DNA of 64,000 bases from Paracoccus lutimaris (GCF_003337565.1 NZ_QPJL01000009.1:92597-156596), one strand, 5' to 3'; shown: positions 19,287 through 28,189, numbered from the stretch's first letter. Translations and numbers: made by a program. The notes: generated by a model from the sequence alone, not told the origin.

Positions 19287-20251
19287 TAGACCGCATTGCC
19301 CTTTCGACCCTTGCGCTGCTGGTGGCGGCGTCGCCCGCGGCCGCGAACCGCGTCTTTGTCAGCAATGAACGCGGCAATGACGTGACCGTGCTGGACAGCG
19401 AGACGCTGGAGGTGATCGGCACCTATCCGGTCGGCGCCCGCCCGCGCGGCATCACCATCAGCCCCGATGGCAAGGAATTGTATGTCTGCGCCTCGGATGA
19501 CGATCTGGTGCGGGTTTTCGACCCCGAAACCATGCAGGAAACCCATACGCTGCCCTCGGGGCCGGACCCGGAACTGTTCGTGCTGCACCCCTCGGGCAAC
19601 CCGCTTTACATCGCCAATGAGGACGACAATCTGGTCACCGTGGTCGACACCAAGACCCACAAGATGCTGGCCGAGATCCCCGTGGGGGTTGAGCCCGAGG
19701 GCATGGGCATCAGCCCCGATGGCAAGGTGGTGATCAACACCAGCGAAACCACCAATATGGCGCATTTCATCAACTCGGAGACCTTTGAAATCTTTGCCAA
19801 TGTTCTGGTGGACAGCCGTCCGCGCTTTGCCCAGTTCAACGATCAGGGCAGCAAGCTTTACGTCAGCTCGGAAATCGGCGGCTCGGTCAGCGTGATCGAC
19901 CCGGCGACGCAGGCGATCACCAAGAAGATCACCTTCCAGATCCCCGGCGTCCTGCCCGAGGCGATCCAGCCGGTCGGCGTGCGCGTGACCCGCGACGGCA
20001 GCCGCGTCTTTGTGGCGCTGGGTCCGGCGAACCGCGTCGCAGTGATCGACGGCGCCACCGATGAGGTGCTGGACTATCTGCTGGTCGGCCAGCGCGTCTG
20101 GCAGATGGGCTTTACCCCCGACGACAAGTTCCTGTTCACCACCAATGGCAATTCGAACGACGTTTCGGTGATCGATGTCGCCGCGATGAAGGTGGTGAAA
20201 TCCGTGCCCGTGGGCCAGCAGCCCTGGGGCGTGGTCGTGGCCCCGAACTGA
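19283..20251 (+). CDS. PQQ-catabolism-associated beta-propeller protein
   Basis: A 322-residue YVTN-type beta-propeller with a signal peptide (about 21 residues). At least six blades are visible as repeated NxVTVLDxxTxxV, PRGITISPDGK and YVxSxxxGSVSVID patterns. Such proteins accompany PQQ-dependent dehydrogenases and may act in cofactor or enzyme maturation in the periplasm; the activity is unproven. It overlaps the preceding gene by four bases. Confidence 0.86.
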   Translation: MIDRIALSTLALLVAASPAAANRVFVSNERGNDVTVLDSETLEVIGTYPVGARPRGITISPDGKELYVCASDDDLVRVFDPETMQETHTLPSGPDPELFVLHPSGNPLYIANEDDNLVTVVDTKTHKMLAEIPVGVEPEGMGISPDGKVVINTSETTNMAHFINSETFEIFANVLVDSRPRFAQFNDQGSKLYVSSEIGGSVSVIDPATQAITKKITFQIPGVLPEAIQPVGVRVTRDGSRVFVALGPANRVAVIDGATDEVLDYLLVGQRVWQMGFTPDDKFLFTTNGNSNDVSVIDVAAMKVVKSVPVGQQPWGVVVAPN

Positions 20252-20280
20252 TGCCGAACTGACCCCTGAAAGGAATGAAC

Positions 20281-20760
20281 ATGACCCGTTTGCTGATTGC
20301 CCTGACGATGGCCCTTGGTCTGGCCTTTCCCGCATGGGCCGATGATGACGACGCGGCCAAGGCCGGTGTCCACGAGGCTGGCGCCAAGTTCGATTACGGC
20401 TTTTCGGGGATGCTGGCGCGCGACAACCGCACCCAGTTGGCGGCCCTGACGCTGGCTTCCGGCAAGCCGGTGGCCAGCGCCGAATACAAGCTGAAATCGG
20501 GCGGCTATTACCGCATCGACATCAATGCCGATGGCAGTCAGGAACTGGCGCTGTCGGGGGGCGATTTCTTTCGCGCGGTCTGGATCGACGAGGTGATCAT
20601 CAACGATATCGAGATCCGCCCCACCGGCATGCACAGCATCGAATTCGACGATGCCGGCACCGCCTCGGTCAGCTTTGTCGCCATCGTGCCGGGGCGCTAT
20701 ACGCTGTCGGTTCCGGGCAGCTCGGGGGAAACCCAGCAGGCGGTGTTCAACATCCAGTAA
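20281..20760 (+). CDS. Periplasmic protein of unknown function in the PQQ-ADH cluster
   Basis: A 159-residue protein with a signal peptide (MTRLLIALTMALGLAFPAWA) followed by DDDDAAKAG. The C-terminal half is predicted beta-rich, ending GRYTLSVPGSSGETQ. ATG 20281 is chosen over 20275 because AAGGA lies six bases before it, while 20275 would have no spacer. No enzyme motif is recognised. Its position between the propeller and the ABC ATPase suggests an accessory periplasmic role. Confidence 0.7.
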   Translation: MTRLLIALTMALGLAFPAWADDDDAAKAGVHEAGAKFDYGFSGMLARDNRTQLAALTLASGKPVASAEYKLKSGGYYRIDINADGSQELALSGGDFFRAVWIDEVIINDIEIRPTGMHSIEFDDAGTASVSFVAIVPGRYTLSVPGSSGETQQAVFNIQ

Positions 20761-20765
20761 CCGCG

Positions 20766-21482
20766 ATGGGCGCCGCGCTTGAGATCGACCATGTCAGCCA
20801 CAGTTTTGGTGGCTTTCAGGCGCTGTCCGATGTGTCGCTGTCGGTGCCGCGCGGCAGCTTCACCGCGCTGCTGGGTGTGAACGGCGCGGGCAAGACGACG
20901 CTGTTTTCGCTGATCACCCGGCTTTACAACAACACGTCGGGGCGGATCAGCGTCGCGGGGCATGACCTGCGCCGCCAGCCCGGCGCGGCGCTGGCGCGGC
21001 TGGGCGTGGTCTTTCAAAGCCGGGCGCTGGATGCCGATCTGACCGTGGCCCAGAACCTGACCTATCACGCCGCGCTGCATGGCATCCCCCGGCGTCAGGC
21101 GCTGATCCGCGCCGCCGAGGTGCTGGCGCAGGTCGGGCTGTCGGACCGGCTGCATGCCCGCGTCTCGGCGCTGTCGGGGGGCCAAAGCCGCCGGGCCGAG
21201 ATCGCCCGTGCCCTGATCCATCGCCCGGAAATCCTGCTGCTGGATGAGCCGACCGTGGGCCTTGACGTGAAATCCCGGGCCGAGGTCGTGGCCCTGACCC
21301 GCGATCTGACCGCGCAGGGGGTCTCGGCGCTGTGGGCCACGCATATTCTGGACGAGATCCGCCCCGAGGATGGGCTGGTCATCCTGCATCAGGGCCGGGT
21401 GCTGGCCGATGGCACAGCCGCCCGGATCGGCGGTGGCGACCTGACGCGCCGTTTTCTGGACCTGACGGGGGACGCGGCATGA
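20766..21482 (+). CDS. ABC transporter ATP-binding protein, PQQ-ADH-associated
   Basis: A 238-residue ABC ATPase: Walker A GVNGAGKTT (about residues 37-45), signature LSGGQSRRAEIARAL, Walker B ILLLDEPTVGLD and H-loop WATHILDE. It is in the drug/exporter-like branch, pairing with the ABC-2-type permease that follows. This ATPase/permease pair is conserved with PQQ-ADH systems, but the exported substrate is not known. Confidence 0.88.
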   Translation: MGAALEIDHVSHSFGGFQALSDVSLSVPRGSFTALLGVNGAGKTTLFSLITRLYNNTSGRISVAGHDLRRQPGAALARLGVVFQSRALDADLTVAQNLTYHAALHGIPRRQALIRAAEVLAQVGLSDRLHARVSALSGGQSRRAEIARALIHRPEILLLDEPTVGLDVKSRAEVVALTRDLTAQGVSALWATHILDEIRPEDGLVILHQGRVLADGTAARIGGGDLTRRFLDLTGDAA

Positions 21483-22312
21483 GCGACCGCCATAGCCCCC
21501 AGATTCTGACGCCGCGCATGTGGCTGACCGCCTTCATGGGCATCACCCGGCGCGAGGCGCTGCGCTTTGTCAATCAGCGCGGCCGGTTTCTGGCGGCGCT
21601 GGTGCGGCCCTTGGTCTGGCTTTTCATCTTTGCCGCCGGGTTTCGCGCCGTGCTGGGCCTGTCGATCACGCCGCCCTATCAGACCTATGTCCTCTACGAG
21701 GTCTATGTAACACCCGGCCTTTGCGCGATGATCCAGCTCTTCAACGGCATGCAATCCTCGCTTTCCATGGTCTATGACCGCGAGACAGGGGCGATGCGCA
21801 CGCTGCTGGTCAGCCCGTTCCCGCGCTGGTTCCTGCTGGGGTCGAAACTGGTGGCGGGGGTGATCGTGTCGATCATCCAGGTCTATGTGTTTCTGGCCAT
21901 CGCCTGGTTCTGGGGCGTCGATCCGCCGCTGTTCGGTTACATCACCGTGCTGCCGGCGCTGGTCCTGTCGGGGCTGATGCTGGGGGCGATGGGGTTGTTC
22001 CTGTCATCGGCCATCCGGCAGCTTGAAAACTTTGCCGGGGTGATGAATTTTGTCATCTTCCCGATGTTTTTCGCCTCAAGCGCGCTTTATCCGCTGTGGC
22101 GCATGGCCGAAAGCTCGACCCTTTTGCATGACATCTGCGCGGCCAATCCCTTTACCCATGCGGTGGAACTGATCCGCTTTGCCCTTTACGGCCAGATCAA
22201 TCCCCTGTCTCTTGCAGCGGTGACGGGCTGTCTGATCCTGTTCTTTGCGGGTGCGGTCTTCATGTATGATCCGTCCAAGGGGCTCTGGGCCCGGCGAAAG
22301 GGGGGCGCGTGA
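21479..22312 (+). CDS. ABC-2-type transporter permease, PQQ-ADH-associated
   Basis: A 277-residue membrane protein with six hydrophobic segments and an ABC-2 motif region (SSLSMVYDRETGAMRTLLVSP) between the second and third. The start overlaps the ATPase stop by four bases. Together they would form an exporter dimer in the inner membrane. A role in exporting a cofactor-related or cell-envelope component is inferred from context only. Confidence 0.87.
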   Translation: MSDRHSPQILTPRMWLTAFMGITRREALRFVNQRGRFLAALVRPLVWLFIFAAGFRAVLGLSITPPYQTYVLYEVYVTPGLCAMIQLFNGMQSSLSMVYDRETGAMRTLLVSPFPRWFLLGSKLVAGVIVSIIQVYVFLAIAWFWGVDPPLFGYITVLPALVLSGLMLGAMGLFLSSAIRQLENFAGVMNFVIFPMFFASSALYPLWRMAESSTLLHDICAANPFTHAVELIRFALYGQINPLSLAAVTGCLILFFAGAVFMYDPSKGLWARRKGGA

Positions 22313-22899
22313 GATATCTTCTTGTGGCATTCGGCCTGCTGGCCGGCGCGGCCCATGCCGAGGGGGGCGCCGATCCCGACTGGCCCTGCATCCAGCGCAA
22401 GCAGCCGCATCTGTCCTTGGGCCAGATGTGGACCGGCCCCGCGCCGGACGATGCGGTGCGCGAACTGGCCCGCAAGCCCGAGCTGGCCGCGCTGGCCGAC
22501 CGGCTGGAGCAGCGCCGCCTGCCGCTGCCGCAGGCCGAGGCCGAGATCGCCGATTACGCGAAATCCGCCGACAACCAGCATCTGACCGCGCTGATGCTGG
22601 CGATCTTTGACCGGATCGAGCCGCATCGCGCCGCCCTGATGGACGGAATCGCCCGCTATGGCCGCAAGCAGGTCGATCTGGCCGCCCGGATCGAGGGGCA
22701 CCGCCATGAGATGGCCCGGCTTGAGGCCATAGATCCCCCCGATTTCGACGCCATCGACGCGCAAGAGCAAAAGCTGGATTGGGACATGCGGATCTTTCAG
22801 GACCGCCAGCAGGCGCTGACCTATGTCTGTGAAACCCCGGTCATTCTGGAGCAGCGGGTCTTTGCGCTGGGGCGCGCGATCGCGGCCGGTCTGAAATGA
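22309..22899 (+). CDS. Exported helical protein of unknown function
   Basis: A 196-residue protein starting at GTG 22309, whose TG is shared with the TGA stop of the permease gene. It has a signal peptide (MRYLLVAFGLLAGAAHA) and is otherwise mostly helical, with a coiled-coil-like region around RIEGHRHEMARLEAIDP. Two cysteines (WPCIQRK and YVCETP) could form a disulfide. Not recognised. As the last gene of the xoxF-associated run it may be a periplasmic helper. Confidence 0.72.
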   Translation: MRYLLVAFGLLAGAAHAEGGADPDWPCIQRKQPHLSLGQMWTGPAPDDAVRELARKPELAALADRLEQRRLPLPQAEAEIADYAKSADNQHLTALMLAIFDRIEPHRAALMDGIARYGRKQVDLAARIEGHRHEMARLEAIDPPDFDAIDAQEQKLDWDMRIFQDRQQALTYVCETPVILEQRVFALGRAIAAGLK

Positions 22900-22911
22900 G
22901 GCGGGCCTGAA

Positions 22912-23517
22912 ATGCGGCGGGTTCCGGCGATCATTCTGGCTGGCGGGCTGTCGACGCGCATGGGCGGCGGCAACAAGGCTCTGCGGATGCTGGGGGGCGA
23001 GACCTTGCTGACCCATGTCATCCGCCGCCTGCAGCCGCAATGCGACCGGCTGGCGATCAATGCCAATGGCGAGGCCGATCAGTTCGACGATTACCGCCTG
23101 CCGGTGGTGCCTGACGATTTTGCCGGTTTCGCCGGACCGCTGGCCGGAGTTCTGGCCGGAATGGGCTGGGCCGCGACCGAGGGGGCGACAAGCGTCGTCA
23201 GCGTCAGCGTGGATACGCCCTTTATCCCCCATGACCTGCTGCACCGGCTGGGTGAGGCGCGGGGCCGCTCGGGTCTGGCGGTGGCGGCCAGTGCCGATCC
23301 GGTGACCGGCCTGCTGCGCGATCATCCGACCTGCGCGCTTTGGCCGGTGGCGCTGGCGGATCAGCTGCGGGCGGCGCTGGAATCGGGGCTGCACCGGATC
23401 GGGCAATTCGCCGCCGCCTATGACCCGGGGCGTGCGGTCTTTGACAGCCAGCCCTTTGACCCGTTCCTGAACCTGAACACGCCCGAGGATCTGGCCCGCG
23501 CGGCCCGGTTGGTCTAG
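22912..23517 (+). CDS. mobA: Molybdenum cofactor guanylyltransferase MobA
   Basis: A 201-residue protein with the nucleotide-binding motif LAGGLSTRMGGGNKAL at residues 9-24, then VPDDFAGFAGPLAGVLAGM and VSVDTPFIP. MobA links GMP to molybdopterin, making the bis-MGD form used by DMSO-reductase family enzymes. MsrP, also in the window, uses the simpler Mo-molybdopterin form and does not need MobA. It starts 12 bases after the previous gene and converges on the thiamin operon. Confidence 0.9.
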   Translation: MRRVPAIILAGGLSTRMGGGNKALRMLGGETLLTHVIRRLQPQCDRLAINANGEADQFDDYRLPVVPDDFAGFAGPLAGVLAGMGWAATEGATSVVSVSVDTPFIPHDLLHRLGEARGRSGLAVAASADPVTGLLRDHPTCALWPVALADQLRAALESGLHRIGQFAAAYDPGRAVFDSQPFDPFLNLNTPEDLARAARLV

Positions 23518-23526
23518 CGGTCTGGT

Positions 23527-24258
23527 CTAGACGCCGTAGCGGCGCCAGATCCGGCTGAGCGCGACCGAGACCAGCCGCGCAAAGATCACCGTCATCACCG
23601 ACAGGACCAGCAGGGCGGCAAAGACCAGATCGGTCTTCATGCGGCCATTGGCGTGGATCATCAGCGCGCCAAGGCCGCGCGCGCCGCCGACCCATTCGCC
23701 GATCACCGCGCCGATGGGCGCATAGACCGCCGCCAGCCGCAGCCCGGTCGCCAGATGCGGCAGCGCCGCCGGGATGCGCAGATGGCGCATGATCCGCCCG
23801 CGCGAGGCGCCCATGACCTGTGCCAGATCCAGCGCCGCCTGCGGCGTGCGGCCAAGCCCGTCCAGAAAGGCCGCCGCGACCGGGAAAAAGACGATCAGCA
23901 CGGTCATGGCGATCTTGGGCGCCATGCCGAAGCCCAGCCACAGGGTCAGGATCGGCGCCAGCGCAAAGACTGGGATGGTCTGGCTGAAGGTCAGGATCGG
24001 GCGCAGGATGCCGGTCAGCCGCGCGGAAAAGCCCATGGCGACGGCCAGCGCCGCGCCGATGACCGATCCCAGCGTGAAGCCCAGCACCACCTCGGTCAGG
24101 GTGAAACCGGCATTGCGGGCGATCTCGATGCGGTTGAGCCAGAGCGCCTCGGCCACGGCTGCGGGGGCGGGCAGCAGAAAGGGCGGCATGCCGGCCAGCC
24201 AGATCAGCCCTTGCCACAGCGCAAGGACGGTCAGGATCAGGGCAAGGACGGTCTTCAT
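23527..24258 (-). CDS. thiX: HMP-precursor ABC transporter permease ThiX
   Basis: A 243-residue BPD_transp_1 permease with about six transmembrane helices and the EAA-type loop containing GASRGRIMRHLRIPAALPHLATGLR. In this operon the partners are ThiZ (ATPase, overlapping by four bases) and ThiY (binding protein), the set that imports a pyrimidine precursor of thiamin such as formylaminopyrimidine. It is the last gene of the TPP-controlled operon. Confidence 0.87.
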   Translation of the reverse strand: MKTVLALILTVLALWQGLIWLAGMPPFLLPAPAAVAEALWLNRIEIARNAGFTLTEVVLGFTLGSVIGAALAVAMGFSARLTGILRPILTFSQTIPVFALAPILTLWLGFGMAPKIAMTVLIVFFPVAAAFLDGLGRTPQAALDLAQVMGASRGRIMRHLRIPAALPHLATGLRLAAVYAPIGAVIGEWVGGARGLGALMIHANGRMKTDLVFAALLVLSVMTVIFARLVSVALSRIWRRYGV

Positions 24259-25028
24259 GCCATCATGCCCCGCATCAGATCGGCTTGCAGCGCCAGCACC
24301 TCGGGCGCGTCATAGGGGCGGGCGGCGCCTGTGGGGCGCGGCGGCGGCGCGGGCCATTCGGTCAGCCCCTCTTCGCGCAGCAAAAGGATGCGGTCGCCCA
24401 GGCGCGCGGCCTCGGCCGGATCATGGGTGACCAGCAGCACGGTGCGATTCGCGAGCAGTCGGGCGGAAAGATCCTGCATCTGCGCCCGGGTCCGCGCGTC
24501 CAGCGCCGAGAAGGGTTCGTCCAGCAGGACCAGCGGCCGGTCCTCGAACAGGGTGCGGGCCAGGGCCACGCGCTGGCGCTGGCCGCCGGACAGGCTGTCT
24601 GGGCGGTGATGGGCGCGGTCGGTCAGGCCGACGGCCTCGATCAGGGCGGCGGCGCGGGAGGCCGGGTTGGCGGTGGGGGGCTCTGCCCCCGGCCCTTGCG
24701 GGCCCCCCCCGGGATATTTGGACATGAAAGAAGGGCTGAGCGTGCCGCGAAGGCGGGCGCCCAGCGTGACATTTTCGGTCACGTCGAGCCAGGGGATCAG
24801 GCCGGGGTCCTGCGCCATCAGGGCCACGGGCAGGTTGCGGGTGATGGTGCCCTGAAAGCTGACGCCGGTGTCGAGGCCGGCGACCAGCCGCAGCATGGTC
24901 GATTTGCCGACCCCCGAGGGGCCAAGCAGGCAGGTCCAGCCGCCCATCGCCAGCGCAAGGTCGACCGGGGCGAAGAGGGGCATCCCGTCGACCCAGGCGC
25001 GGCCTTGCAGGCGGGCGGCAAGCGTCAT
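24255..25028 (-). CDS. thiZ: HMP-precursor ABC transporter ATP-binding protein ThiZ
   Basis: A 257-residue ABC ATPase: Walker A GPSGVGKST (36-44), MAQDPGLIPWLDVTENV (Q-loop region), signature LSGGQRQR, Walker B VLLDEPFSALDAR and H-loop VTHDPAEA. It energises ThiX for thiamin-precursor uptake. Between the Q-loop region and the signature, about residues 96-122, is a low-complexity Pro/Gly insert (SPSFMSKYPGGGPQGPGAEPP) absent from normal relatives. It is encoded by a palindromic repeat element described separately. The frame is kept and all catalytic motifs remain, so the protein may still work. Confidence 0.88.
   Translation of the reverse strand: MTLAARLQGRAWVDGMPLFAPVDLALAMGGWTCLLGPSGVGKSTMLRLVAGLDTGVSFQGTITRNLPVALMAQDPGLIPWLDVTENVTLGARLRGTLSPSFMSKYPGGGPQGPGAEPPTANPASRAAALIEAVGLTDRAHHRPDSLSGGQRQRVALARTLFEDRPLVLLDEPFSALDARTRAQMQDLSARLLANRTVLLVTHDPAEAARLGDRILLLREEGLTEWPAPPPRPTGAARPYDAPEVLALQADLMRGMMA
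24675..24736. repeat. Palindromic repeat element in frame within thiZ
   Basis: GGGGGCTCTGCCCCC and GGCCCTTGCGGGCC hairpins are followed by GGGATATTTGGACATGAAAG. The last segment recurs almost exactly at 49002-49021 and in inverted, partial form at 49041-49065 and 55509-55526, where it is intergenic. Here it lies inside a coding gene and adds about 25 codons without a stop. Confidence 0.8.
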
Positions 25029-25705
25029 GCCTGCCCAAGTCCCCAGAAGCCCACCTCGAGCCGGGTGGCGGTGGCGAAGCGGTTGCCGAGCATGGCCCAG
25101 CGGGGGCTGGTTTCAGGCTCTGGTCCAAGGCGTTTCAGGATGGCGCTGTCCATGAGTTCCCCCGCAGCACGGCATGCCGCTTGATACTCGGGTCCCGCAT
25201 AGCTGTCGATCCAGTCGCGATAGGGCGTGTCCGGTCCCGCCTCATGGGCAAGGCGCGCGCCGATTTCGCCGTAGCCCAGCACGCAGGGCATCAGTGCCGC
25301 CAGCAGATCGAGGAAATCGCCCGAATACCCGGCCTCGAGCACATAGCGCGTATAGGCGAGGTTGGCGCCCGCCTCGGGCGTGGCCTGCATCGTGGCAAGG
25401 TCGATTCCGGCCTTGGCGCAGGTCTGGATATGCAGCGACATCTCGTGATCCAGAAGCGTATGCACGGTGGCCGAGCAGGTGCGCATCTCGTCCAGATCGC
25501 CAGCCTTGACCACCGCAAGCGCCCAGGCGCGGGCGAAATGGATCAGGAACAGGTAATCCTGCACCAGATATTTCAGATAGGCGGCATGGGGCAGGGTGCC
25601 GTAACGCATCCCCTCGACAAAGCTGTGGCGGGTATAGGCGTCCCAGTCGGGGGCCGCCTGCCGCCAGCGGCTAAAGGCGTGGCCGTAGTCCGGATCGCTG
25701 CTCAT
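25025..25705 (-). CDS. tenA: Aminopyrimidine aminohydrolase TenA
   Basis: A 226-residue TenA-fold protein. The catalytic cysteine is in LMPCVLGYGEIG, with the helical YLVQDYLFLIHFARA segment near residues 47-61. TenA hydrolyses aminomethyl-pyrimidines from degraded thiamin back to hydroxymethylpyrimidine. Its position between thiY and thiZ fits a salvage route: import, hydrolysis, then phosphorylation by ThiD. ATG 25705 overlaps the thiY stop by four bases. Confidence 0.92.
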   Translation of the reverse strand: MSSDPDYGHAFSRWRQAAPDWDAYTRHSFVEGMRYGTLPHAAYLKYLVQDYLFLIHFARAWALAVVKAGDLDEMRTCSATVHTLLDHEMSLHIQTCAKAGIDLATMQATPEAGANLAYTRYVLEAGYSGDFLDLLAALMPCVLGYGEIGARLAHEAGPDTPYRDWIDSYAGPEYQAACRAAGELMDSAILKRLGPEPETSPRWAMLGNRFATATRLEVGFWGLGQA

Positions 25706-26640
25706 TTCGCACCCAGATCGATGGCGAGGGCCGAGACGGGCAGGATCTCGTCGATCAGGCCTGCCTCTTTCAGGAAGGTCTCGAACCGGGCATAGCGGCC
25801 CTGATCCAGCGCCGCCGGGCTTTGCGAAAACCGGGGCAGGGTGTCCTTCCACGCCGCCGCGTTCAATTCGTCCTGAAGATCGGGCGCGGTGCCGGAGAAC
25901 AGCTTCCATGCCTCGTCGGGATGGTTGACCATATATTGCGCGCCGCGTTCCACCGCATGCAGGAAGCGGCGGTTGGTGTCGGCGTCCATGTTTGCGGGGT
26001 TGGCGACGAAGATCAGCTCGTCATAGGTCGGAACACCCTGTTCCTCGACGAAGAAGCAGCGGCCCTCGGCCCCTTCCAGCCGCATCTGGGTCAGCTCGAA
26101 ATTGCGATAGGCGCCGATGGTGGCATCGACCTGACCGGCGATCAGTGCGGGCGACAGCGACCAGTTCACGTTCACCATCTCGACATCCGCCATCGTCAGC
26201 CCGGCGGTTTTCAGCATGGCCGAGATCAGCGCGTCCTCGACCCCGGAAACCGAATAGCCGATCTTTTTGCCCTTGAGGTCGGAAAGCTGCTGCACCGGCC
26301 CGTCGGCCTTGACCATCAGGCAGTTCAGCGGCGTCGCGATCAGCGTGCCGATGCGTTTCAGGGGCAGGCCCTCATGCACCTGAAGATGCAATTGCGGCTG
26401 ATAGGTGATCGCCAGATCGGCCTGACCGGCGGCGACCAGCTTGGGCGGGTCCGAGGGATCGGCGGGGGCGACGACCTCGACCTCGAGGCCTGCCTCGGTG
26501 AAGAAGCCCTTTTCCTGCGCGACGATGATCGGGGCATGGTCGGGGTTCACGAACCAGTCAAGGATCAGCGTCAGCTTGTCGGCGGCCAGCACCGGCTGCG
26601 CCATCAGGGCGAAGGCGGCGGCAAGGGTCAGGTGTTTCAT
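25702..26640 (-). CDS. thiY: HMP-precursor ABC transporter substrate-binding protein ThiY
   Basis: A 312-residue NMT1/THI5-family protein with a signal peptide (MKHLTLAAAFALMAQPVLA). The mature start LTLILDWFVNPDHAPIIVAQEKGFF matches ThiY, in which the WF..P.H residues bind the pyrimidine. It presents N-formyl-aminomethyl-pyrimidine to ThiXZ in the periplasm. It is flanked by tenA and thiF with four-base and one-base overlaps. Confidence 0.92.
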   Translation of the reverse strand: MKHLTLAAAFALMAQPVLAADKLTLILDWFVNPDHAPIIVAQEKGFFTEAGLEVEVVAPADPSDPPKLVAAGQADLAITYQPQLHLQVHEGLPLKRIGTLIATPLNCLMVKADGPVQQLSDLKGKKIGYSVSGVEDALISAMLKTAGLTMADVEMVNVNWSLSPALIAGQVDATIGAYRNFELTQMRLEGAEGRCFFVEEQGVPTYDELIFVANPANMDADTNRRFLHAVERGAQYMVNHPDEAWKLFSGTAPDLQDELNAAAWKDTLPRFSQSPAALDQGRYARFETFLKEAGLIDEILPVSALAIDLGAK

Positions 26641-27596
26641 CAATCGTCTCCGAGAGCCAGAAGGGTGATTTCGCCGGGCCAGCGCTGGGCCAGCGCCGCC
26701 GCCGCGCGCCATGAGCGCAGGCCGGAACGGCAGGCCAGAACCGCGCGCTGGCCGGGCTGCGGCAAGGGGCCGGCGGCGCCATAGGCGGGGATGCGCAGGG
26801 CCTCGGGCGTGGCCTTGCGCGGCGCCTCAGATGCCGGGCGCAGGTCGATGACCAGATCGCCGGGGGTGATATCCTCGCGCGCGATGAAACGGGGGCCGGG
26901 GGTTTCCGGCGCGCCGTCAAAGCGGAACTGGGTAAAGCGGCCGGCCTCATAGCGGGTGAATTGCCCAAGCGGCGAGGGGGTCAGTTCAAGGATCGTCTCA
27001 AGCGCCATCTGCGCCTGCAGACAGCCCAGCATGCCGACGACCGGCCCCATGACCCCGGCGCTGGCGCAGGTCTGGCCGCTGTCGGGCGGGTAGGGAAACA
27101 GCGCGCGCAGGCTGGGCGCGCCGCCGCAAAAGCCGCCGACATAGCCCGCAAGCCCCAGAGCCGAGGCCGAGATCAGCGGCTTTCCCGCCGCCAGACAGGC
27201 ATCCGACAGTGTATAGCTGGCGGCATAGCTGTCGGCGCAATCCAGCACCAGATCGGCGCGGCGGATCAGGCCGGGCGCGTTCGCCGGGGTCAGCCGGTCG
27301 GGCAAAGCCAGCATCTCGACGCCGGGGTTGAGGCGCGCGACGGCCTGCGCGCTGGCGCGGACCTTGAGGCGGCCGATATCCTTCATGCGATAGGCGGGCT
27401 GGCGGTGCAGGTTGGTGTCCTCGACCCGGTCGGGGTCGATCAGGGTGATCGCGCCGATGCCGGCGCCGGCCAGATATTGCAGCACCGGCACGCCCAGGCC
27501 CCCGGCGCCGACGACCAGCACATGCGCGGCCTCGATCCGGTCCTGGCCATCAGTGCCGATCTGCGGCAGCACCATCTGGCGGATATAGCGGCTCAT
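26640..27596 (-). CDS. thiF: ThiF-like adenylyltransferase with C-terminal rhodanese domain
   Basis: A 318-residue E1-like enzyme: RYIRQMVLPQIG start, ATP-binding GAGGLGVPVLQYLAGAG (about 31-47), ITLIDPDRVEDTNLHRQ, and an active-site region around GQTCASAGVMGP. Residues about 230-318 form a rhodanese-like domain with VLACRSGLRS, giving a persulfide-forming cysteine. In thiamin synthesis ThiF adenylates the ThiS C-terminus, and the fused rhodanese could supply sulfur. The same architecture occurs in MoeB relatives; the operon position decides for ThiF. Confidence 0.9.
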   Translation of the reverse strand: MSRYIRQMVLPQIGTDGQDRIEAAHVLVVGAGGLGVPVLQYLAGAGIGAITLIDPDRVEDTNLHRQPAYRMKDIGRLKVRASAQAVARLNPGVEMLALPDRLTPANAPGLIRRADLVLDCADSYAASYTLSDACLAAGKPLISASALGLAGYVGGFCGGAPSLRALFPYPPDSGQTCASAGVMGPVVGMLGCLQAQMALETILELTPSPLGQFTRYEAGRFTQFRFDGAPETPGPRFIAREDITPGDLVIDLRPASEAPRKATPEALRIPAYGAAGPLPQPGQRAVLACRSGLRSWRAAAALAQRWPGEITLLALGDD

Positions 27597-28189
27597 GCGG
27601 TCACCCTGAGCCAGTCGCGGATGCGGCTTTCGGGGTCGGGGTTCAGGGTGATGTCGGTCACCACTGAAGCGATATCGGCCCCGGCCGCGAAGGCCTCAAG
27701 CGCGCGTTCGGGCGTGACGCCGCCGATGGCGACCAAGGGCGTCGCACCGACCAGCCGACGCCATTCGCTGACCCGCTCCAGCCCCTGCTGTTCCCATTTC
27801 ATCTTTTTCAGGATCGTCGGCCAGACCGGACCCAGCGCGATATAATCCGGGCCAAGCGCCATGGCGCGGTCCAGTTCCGCATGATCATGGGTCGAGATCC
27901 CCAGCCGCAGCCCGGCCTTGCGGATCGCGGGCAGGTCGGCCGTGTCCAGATCCTCTTGCCCCAGATGGATGAAATCGCAATCCAGATCCATCGCCGCCTG
28001 CCAGTGGTCGTTCACGACCAGCGTGGCGCCATGGTCGTGACACAGCGCCCGGCACAGGGCCAACTCGCCCAGCAGGCGGTCGGGCGGCAGGTCCTTGAGC
28101 CGGATCTGTACCAGCCGCACGCCCAAGGGCAGGGCGCGGCGCAGCCAGTCGGCGCTGTCGAAAATGGGATAAAAGCGCGGAAATGTCAT
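27593..28189 (-). CDS. thiE: Thiamine phosphate synthase ThiE
   Basis: A 198-residue TIM-barrel protein with [22 protein letters not shown]-like [32 protein letters not shown] and VAIGGV motifs of ThiE. It joins HMP-pyrophosphate and the thiazole phosphate to give thiamin phosphate. It overlaps thiG and thiF by four bases on either side. Confidence 0.93.
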   Translation of the reverse strand: MTFPRFYPIFDSADWLRRALPLGVRLVQIRLKDLPPDRLLGELALCRALCHDHGATLVVNDHWQAAMDLDCDFIHLGQEDLDTADLPAIRKAGLRLGISTHDHAELDRAMALGPDYIALGPVWPTILKKMKWEQQGLERVSEWRRLVGATPLVAIGGVTPERALEAFAAGADIASVVTDITLNPDPESRIRDWLRVTA

